From Vibrio sp. NTOU-M3 (GTDB lineage: Bacteria; Pseudomonadota; Gammaproteobacteria; Enterobacterales; Vibrionaceae), in contig NZ_CP162100.1 in NCBI RefSeq assembly GCF_040869035.1, forward strand, positions 1,922,001-1,986,000: DNA of 64,000 nt. Direction: 5' to 3'. A program made the translations under genes and the position numbers. Positions 27,101 through 36,100 of this stretch are shown piece after piece. Under the pieces are notes generated by a model. The model did not search any database, was not told the origin of the DNA, and saw nothing but the letters and a program-made list of their open reading frames with translations. Every line of letters starts with the position of its first letter. Position 1 is the first letter of the stretch.

Positions 27101-30100
27101 GCTGAAGTGGTTAACTAACTCAGAGTTGTTGTATCCCTTGCTGATCGTGCTTTCACAGATTTTCTCGCCATTGACGATAGTGACCGAGCCATTCTCATAA
27201 TCACTTTCACCCTCAAACAAACTCGAACGTACATCGTACATCGTAGGTGGAACCCACTCATTGTCAGGGTCAATCACATGAGTAAACACGTTCATCGCAA
27301 CTTGATCAGCAAACTGTAAAACGTTCACTTTTGAATTAGGTGCTAGGTTGGCACTCAACACACATTGCCATGTCCCTAATGGATTCACGGTCGTCTTACA
27401 GAGTGTCGTATTGGCATCATCATAGACGGTGATATCGGCAGCAAACGCACCTGTACCACTGACCTCTTTTCCAAGCGTGTTAAACAACATTGCAGGCGTC
27501 GTCTTCATGCTATATGCACCAGATACGACTTGCGTTCCAGCCACCAAAGATGTGTTTCCAGCACTATCAGTAACTGTTGCTTCCACCACTTGTGAGTCAC
27601 TCAACATGACCGTTGGATTACATTGCCAGAAACCAAATTCGTCGATCGTTTGCTGTGCACAAACTGCCGCACCATTTGCCAATTTCACAGATACTTTGGT
27701 TTGTGGCTCACCCAATCCTTTAATCACTTGTTGTACAGTAACCGGATAAAAGATCGGCGGATTAGGTCTGTGAGTATCAATGGTCACTTCATCAAGCGTT
27801 GCATCCTCATCAGATACATTGCCAAATGAATCAACTGCATACAGTTCCACATCGTAACGGTTGTCTTCCAAGGAGTTAAAGTCAACCGGACTGCCTGAAC
27901 TATCGATTCCATTAGCGGTATCAACTGTCCATTTACCCGCAGTCGAACGCGTTGTCGCAGTTGCTGTTGTCACAAACTGCACGTTGTTGATAGTTACAAA
28001 TACTTGGTTTCCTGCATCCGACGTTCCCGTCAGCACCGGCGTATTAATGTTCGTTGTTGATTTATCAATTGTTGGCGTCGTAGGTTTCTTCGTGTTGACA
28101 TCAAAAGTCACCGTATTTGATACCACATTGTTATTCCCAGCCGCATCAGTGAATTTACCTTCGGCTACAGATAGAGAAACTGAACCAGCAAACTCATCTT
28201 TTGGCACAACGACTGCTTCATAATTTTTCCCTGAACCCGTGAAACTGGTAATGCTACCCACCGTAATCACCAAATCATCTACGGTGAAATCAGTCGCCGC
28301 TTCACTTAACACAATGGTGATGGTCGACGTATCGCCTTTTTTCAGCTTGCTCTTATCAGCAGTGATAGCAATGGTGGGTTTTACTGTGTCGATTGTTAAC
28401 GTTAGCTTGGTTTCCGCGCCGTTGGTGTTACCTGCAGCATCTGAGAATTTGCTCGCTGCAACGGTGATCACACCATTTGCTATACTGCCTGACGTCGGGG
28501 TAAATACAGCGGTATATGCATCTCCGGAGCCATCGAAATCAGTTAATGTACCGCCACTTACGGTGACATCATTTGCAACGAAGTCTTGAGAGGCTTCGCT
28601 AAGCTTAAAGGTAATATCCGCTGTTTCATTGGCTTTTAGTTGCGTCTTGTTGGACGTAATCGAAATTGTGGGAGCTACCGTATCCACTGCTAGCGTCAAG
28701 CTTGCACCAGCTAGGTTAGTATTTCCTGCTGCATCAGTGAATTTGCTTGCCGCAACGGTGATTACGCCAGATTTATTGCTGTTAGTCGTTGGGGTAAATT
28801 CCGCCGAATAGGTTGTACCTGAACCCGTTAACGTCCCTAGTGTACCGCCTGAAACTGTAATATCTGCAGATTCAAAGTCCGTTGAAGCCTCGCTTAAGGT
28901 AAAGGTAACTTGAGCTGTTTCACCACCCTTCAACGCTGAAACATCAGCAGTAATCGCTATCGTTGGTACAACGCTATCAATGCTCAAAGTTAGGCTGTCA
29001 CCTGCACCATTTAAGTTGCCCGCCGCATCACTAAACTTACTCTTGGCAACACTAATCACACCATCGCTTGTGCTGTTCGCTGTTGGTGTAAATTCAGCGG
29101 AGTAACTTGTGCCACTGCCTGTTAACGTACCTAACGAGCCACCTGTAACCGTAATGTCTCCCGACGCAAAATCTGTCGCGGCTTCACTGAGAGTAAATGT
29201 AATTTGTGCCTTTTCTCCCGCTTTCAGCGCAGTTTTGTCAGAGCTAATATCAATCGTTGGCAGCACACTATCGACAGTCAGAGTAATACTCGCTCCTGAC
29301 GTATTGAGGTTGCCCGCTGCATCAGAGAACTTATTCGTACCGACGCTGATCACGCCATCGGTTGTGCTATCAGCCGTTGGGGTAAAGGTAATACTGTAGC
29401 TCTTACCACTACCACTTAGCGTGCTCAATGTACCACCAGTTACACTGATATCATTAGCTTCGAAATCTGCTGATGCCTCACTTAACGTAAAGGTAATCTG
29501 TGCCGTTTCACCATTTTTAACGCTTGATTTATCAGCGGAAACACTAATAGTTGGAGGCAGTGTATCAATGCTTAAGGTCAAGCTTGCACCCACCGCATTC
29601 GCATTACCCGCACTATCGGTAAACTTGCTTGTACCGACACTAATTACACCATCTTTAGTGCTACTTGCTGTTGGGGTAAAGATTGCGGTGTAGCTCTTAC
29701 CACTGCCCGTCAGCGTACCTAAGGTACCCCCTTCAACTTCAATATCTTCTGCCTTAAAGTCCGAAGCACTCTTAGTCAACGTAAAGGTAATTTCAGCAGT
29801 CTCACTGTTTTTTAGTGACAAGCTATCTGAAGTAATGGTGATGCCAGGTAATACACTGTCAATCGTCAGCGTCACACTTGCACCTGTCGTATTAAGGTTA
29901 CCAGCCGCATCACTGAATTTACTTCCTACAACACTCACCACACCATCATCTGTGCTGTTCGCTTTCGGAGTGAAAGTAGCAGTGTACGATTTTCCTGTAC
30001 CAGTAAAGCCGCTTAATGCACCTCCTGTCACCGTTACATCGTTAGCAACAAAATCTGTCGACGATTCACTCAACGTGAAAGTAATCGTCGCGGTCTCACC

Positions 30101-33100
30101 ATTTTTCAAGGTCGATTTATCGGAGGTAATGCTGATGGTTGGCACCACAGTATCCACCGTCAACGTCAAGCTATCACCAGTGCTGTTAGCATTACCGGCT
30201 GCATCACTGAACTTGTTTGCAATAACGCTGATAACACCAGCTGTGGTGCTGTCATCACTCGGCGTGAACTCGGCACTGTAGCTTGTACCACTACCAGTAA
30301 GGGCACCCAAGGTACCGCCACTGACCGTGATGTCATTAGCCACAAAGTCGGTTGCAGACTCACTTAACGTGAAGGTAATTTGAGCAGTTTCTCCTGCTTT
30401 CAGTGCAGATTTATCTGACGTAATGGCAATGGTTGGCACAACACTGTCCACCGTGAGTGTCAGTGTGTCCCCTTTACTATTTGAGTTACCTGCCGCATCG
30501 GTAAATGTGCCCGCAGCAACGGTAATAACACCGTTCTTAGTGCTTGATGCTGTCGGGGTAAAGGTTGCGCTATAGCTGGTACCACTTCCTGTAACCGCAC
30601 CCAAGGTGCCTCCGGTTGTGGTCACATCTTCAGCTTTAAAATCATCTGCCGCTTCACTTAAGGTAAAAGTAATTTGAGCAGACTCACCCGCTTTTAACGC
30701 TGACTTATCTGAGGTTATCGCAATGGTAGGTGCCACCGTATCGACACTGATGGTCAATGTATGACCCGTTGCGTTTTGGTTGCCTGATGCATCGGTAAAG
30801 GTATTTGCAGCAACGGTAATCACACCATTCGCGACACTATCGACTTTCGGCGTGAATTCGGCGGTGTATGTCGTCCCTGTCCCTGTAAGGGTACCCAACG
30901 AACCACCGGTTACCGTGATATCACTGGCGATAAAGTCAGATGCACTCTTACTTAACGTAAAGGTAATCGTTGCCTTTTCACCACGCTTTAGCGCTGACTT
31001 ATCTGACGTGATCTCAATGGTCGGAACCACGGTATCAATCGTCAGTGTAAAGCTTGCCCCTGTCGCATTCGGGTTTCCGGCTGCATCCGTAAACTTGCTC
31101 GCCGCAACACTAATCACACCATCCGCATCGCTGTTGGTTTTTGGCGTAAACTCTGCTGTGTAGGTTGTTCCAGAGCCTGTTAAGGTCCCAAGCGTACCAC
31201 CAGTCACTGTAATGTCTGTGGAAGTAAAATCTGTCGACGCTTCACTTAATGTAAAGGTCACTTCAGCGGTTTCACCACCTTTCAAGTTTGATGCATCTGC
31301 CGTGATAGTAATCGTCGGTACTACGGTGTCAATCGTCAAGGTTAAACTGGCGCCATCCGCATTCAGGTTTCCAGCTGCATCGCTGAAGCTGTCAGACGCC
31401 ACGGTAATAACGGCATCCTTTGTGCTGTTGGCTGTTGGAGTAAACTCAGCGGTATAGACTTTTTTCGCCGTATCGGCACTTAGGGCGCCTAAGGTTCCTC
31501 CCGTTACCGTAATATCGTCTTTTTGAACAAAGTCTGTCGCTGCTTCACTTAAGGTGAAGGTTACTGTGGTTTTCTCACCCGCTTTCAATGCCGTTTTTTC
31601 AGCTGTGATCGCAACCGTTGGAACCACGGTATCAATGGTCAGCGTAAGGCTCGCACCCGCTGCGTTCGGGTTGCCCGCTGCATCGGTAAAGCTGTCAGAC
31701 GCAACCGTGATCACGGCATCCGCTGTACTGCCTGCTTTTGGTGTGAATTCAGCGGTGTACACTTTTTTCGCCGTATCAGCGCTTAATGTCCCTAAGCTAC
31801 CGCCAGTTACCGTAATGTCATCATTGAGCGTAAAGTCCGTTGCCGCTTCACTTAAAGTGAAGGTGACCGTGGTTTTCTCGCCCGCTTTTAGCGCAGTTTT
31901 TCCTGCGGAGATAGCAACGGTTGGCACTACGGTATCAATGCTTAAAGTTAAGCTTGCCCCCACCGCATTCGCGTTACCTGCACTGTCGGTAAACTTGCTT
32001 GTACCAACACTAATCACACCATCTTTGATACTGCTTGCTGTTGGGGTAAAGGTTGCGGTGTAGCTCTTACCACTGCCTGTTAGCGTACCTAAGGTACCCC
32101 CTTCAACTTCAATATCTTCTGCCTTAAAGTCCGAAGCACTCTTAGTCAACGTAAAGGTAATTTCAGCAGTCTCACTGTTTTTTAGTGACAAGCTATCTGA
32201 AGTAATGGTGATGCCAGGTAATACACTGTCAATCGTCAGCGTCACACTTGCACCTGTCGTATTAAGGTTACCAGCCGCATCACTGAATTTACTTCCTACA
32301 ACACTCACCACACCATCATCTGTGCTGTTCGCTTTCGGAGTGAAAGTAGCAGTGTACGATTTTCCTGTACCAGTAAAGCCGCTTAATGCACCTCCTGTCA
32401 CCGTTACATCGTTAGCAACAAAATCTGTCGACGATTCACTCAACGTGAAAGTAATCGTCGCGGTCTCACCATTTTTCAAGGTCGATTTATCGGAGGTAAT
32501 GCTGATGGTTGGCACCACAGTATCCACCGTCAACGTCAAGCTATCACCAGTGCTGTTAGCATTACCGGCTACATCACTGAACTTGTTTGCAATAACGCTG
32601 ATAACACCAGCCGTAGTGCTGTCATCACTCGGTGTGAACTCGGCACTGTAGCTTGTACCGCTGCCAGTAAGGACACCCAAGGTACCACCACTGACCGTGA
32701 TGTCGTTAGCCACAAAGTCGGTTGCAGACTCACTTAACGTGAAGGTAATTTGTGCAGTTTCTCCTGCTTTCAGTGCTGATTTATCTGACGTAATGGCAAT
32801 GGTCGGCACAACACTGTCCACAGTAAGTGTCAGTGTGTCACCTTTAATATTTGAGTTACCCGCCGCATCGGTAAATGTGCTTGCAGCAACGGTAATAACA
32901 CCGTTCTTAGTGCTTGATGCTGTCGGGGTAAAGGTTGCGCTATAGCTGGTACCACTTCCTGTAACCGCACCCAAGGTGCCTCCAGTTGTGGTTACATCTT
33001 CAGCTTTAAAATCATCTGCCGCTTCACTTAGGGTAAAGGTAATTTGAGCGGACTCACCCGCTTTTAACGCTAACTTATCTGAGGTTATCGCAATGGTAGG

Positions 33101-36100
33101 TGCCACCGTATCGACGCTGATGGTCAATGTATGACCCGTTGCGTTTTGGTTGCCTGATGCATCGGTAAAGGTATTTGCAGCAACGGTAATCACACCATTC
33201 GCGACACTATCGACTTTCGGCGTGAATTCGGCGGTGTATGTCGTCCCTGTCCCTGTAAGGGTACCCAGCGAGCCACCAGTTACCGTGATATCACTGGCGA
33301 TAAAGTCAGATGCACTCTTACTTAACGTAAAGGTAATCGTTGCCTTTTCACCTCGCTTTAGCGCTGACTTATCTGACGTGATCTCAATGGTCGGAACCAC
33401 GGTATCAATCGTCAGTGTAAGGCTTGCCCCTGTCGCATTCGGGTTTCCGGCTGCATCCGTAAACTTGCTCGCCGCAACACCAATCACACCATCAGCATCA
33501 CTGTTGGTCTTTGGTGTAAACTCTGCTGTGTAGGTTGTTCCAGAGCCTGTTAAGGTCCCAAGCGTACCACCAGTCACTGTAATGTCTGTGGAGGTAAAAT
33601 CTGTCGACGCTTCACTTAATGTAAAGGTCACTTCAGCGGTTTCACCACCTTTCAAGCTTGATGCATCTGCCGTGATAGCAATCGTCGGTACCACGGTGTC
33701 AATCGTCAGGGTTAAACTGGCACCAGCCGCATTCAAGTTTCCAGCGGCATCGCTGAAACTGTCGGACGCAACAGTGATAACAGCATCCTTTGTGCTGTTA
33801 GCTGTTGGAGTAAACTCAGCGGTATAGACTTTTTTCGCCGTATCGGCACTTAGGGCACCTAAGGTTCCTCCCGTTACCGTAATATCGTCTTTTTGAACAA
33901 AGTCTGTCGCTGCTTCACTTAAGGTGAAGGTTACTGTGGTTTTCTCACCTGCTTTCAATGCTGTTTTGCCAGCTGTGATGGCAACCGTTGGAACCACGGT
34001 ATCAATGGTCAGCGTAAGGCTCGCACCCGCTGCGTTCGGGTTGCCCGCCGCATCGGTAAAGCTGTCGGAAGCAACCGTGATCACGGCATCCGCTGTACTG
34101 CCCGCTTTTGGTGTAAATTCAGCGGTGTACACTTTTTTCGCCGTATCTGCGCTTAATGTCCCTAAGCTACCGCCAGTTACCGTAATGTCATCATTGAGCG
34201 TAAAGTCCGTTGCCGCTTCACTTAAAGTGAAGGTGACCGTGGTTTTCTCGCCTGCTTTTAGCGCAGTTTTTCCTGCGGAGATAGCAACGGTTGGCACTAC
34301 GGTATCGATACTTAAAGTTAAGCTCGCACCCACAATATTTGGGTTGCCTGCGGGGTCATTGAAGCTATCGGCTGCAACACTAATGACCGCATCTGTCGTG
34401 CTGTTGGCTTTTGGCGTAAATTCTGCGGTATAGACTTTGTTTGCAGCGTCAGCGCTAAGTGTACCTAATGTACCACCAGTAACCGTAATATCGTCTTTTT
34501 GAACAAAATCTGTCGCTGCTTCACTTAAGGTGAAAGTAACGGTGGTTTTTTCACCAGCTTTGAGAGCCGTTTTCCCTGCTGTGATCGCAATGGTTGGCGA
34601 GAGTGCATCAATCGTAAATGCTACCGACGGTTGATTGGCATTGTTGTTACCGGCAGCGTCAGTGAACGAATCTGCTTTGATTGCAACACTACCATTGCCT
34701 GAGAAGTTGTCTGTAGCTGTAAAGGTGGCACTGTAGTTTTTATCAGAGCCAGAAAAACCTGAGATCACCCCACCAACAGCTGATAGATCAGCCAATGCAA
34801 AGTTCGTTGAACTTTCACTCAAAACCATGGTTAACGTCGTTGATTCACCTTTCTTCAGTGTTGTTTTACCTGCAGACAGTTGAATCGTCGGTTTGGTGAC
34901 GTCTTCAAATGTCACCTCTAACTGGTAAGGAGACGACGTATTGTTTTGGATCGCTTCTCCATTAACGGTTGCACTGATCTTTGTTTTTGTTTCTAGGGTT
35001 TCACTGGTCGATAACGTGACCGAGTAAGTACCGTCTTTATTGTCCGTAACCGAGGTGACAGAGACTAAATTATTATCAACAGAAAACGTTACCTCGTCAC
35101 CACTCTTCCCGACATATTTATCGTCTTCAGTAATGCTCGTTACCGTTGCAACAATCTGTCCTGTGGTCGGTGTTTTTGATTTATCGACAGTAAGTTTGGT
35201 TTTGACTGGGTCGGTAGGATATCGGTTTAGGGAATAACGAGTATTTTTCTCTAATGTTCCTGATGGTAATGTCGATAAGTCTGGCGCAGTTGTATCTTTT
35301 GCTCCTCCGAAAATACTATCAACTTGATAACTTTCAATACTATCGACTGTCATCAAACCGGTAAGGTCTTTCGCTTCCTCCCTTACGGTATACGTCCCTT
35401 TGAGGCGATTAAAGCGCATACGAATAATGCCACGTTCATCGTTGGTTTGAGAGTTGTAACCAGCAAATGTTCCCCCAACCATTAAACTGCCGTCTTTCAT
35501 CAACGTCAGCGCGTGGACGTCTGTACCACCACCAACAAACTTTCCGCTACCAAGTGTTTTCATGAACGGCTGGTTAACCGTTCCGTCTTCCATATTGAAT
35601 ACCAGTAAGCCACCATTACCTTGTGCAGCTGGCCATCTATTATGCGCACCAACAAATAACTTACCTTCTACAATTGCAAATGCTTCTGCTGAATAGCCAG
35701 CACGAATCGACGTTGTTGCCCAGTTATCTTTGTTGTGTGTTCCATCTTTCTTTAACGCATAAACATTACTTGTACTAACGCCAGGGATCGACATATTGTA
35801 GCCAGAAACCACAATACCTTCCTGAGCACTTTTCGGCAGGACCAAAACATCGGAAACAAAGGCCGAAGTTACCGCTGAGAGAAAAGTCTCATCAACCGTT
35901 CCATCCATATTGAGGCGCCAAATCGGGCGTGCGGTATTTCTACCTTTATAGACTACATAGGGGTTATAACCGGTTATATAAAGCTTATCATCAGTCGTTG
36001 TTGCCGTTTCATTGTCATCGACTCTGACTGTTTTTACTGCTTGGGCATTAGAGTTTGTTGAAACTGGTGAGGTAAAACCCGTATTGATCGTGCCATCAAG

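Noticed and set aside
28239..34433. Many open frames of 80-170 codons on the plus strand inside the Ig array
   Set aside because: They recur with the 98-codon period, mirror the coding strand's third-base bias and have no ribosome sites; they are antisense shadows of the repeats.
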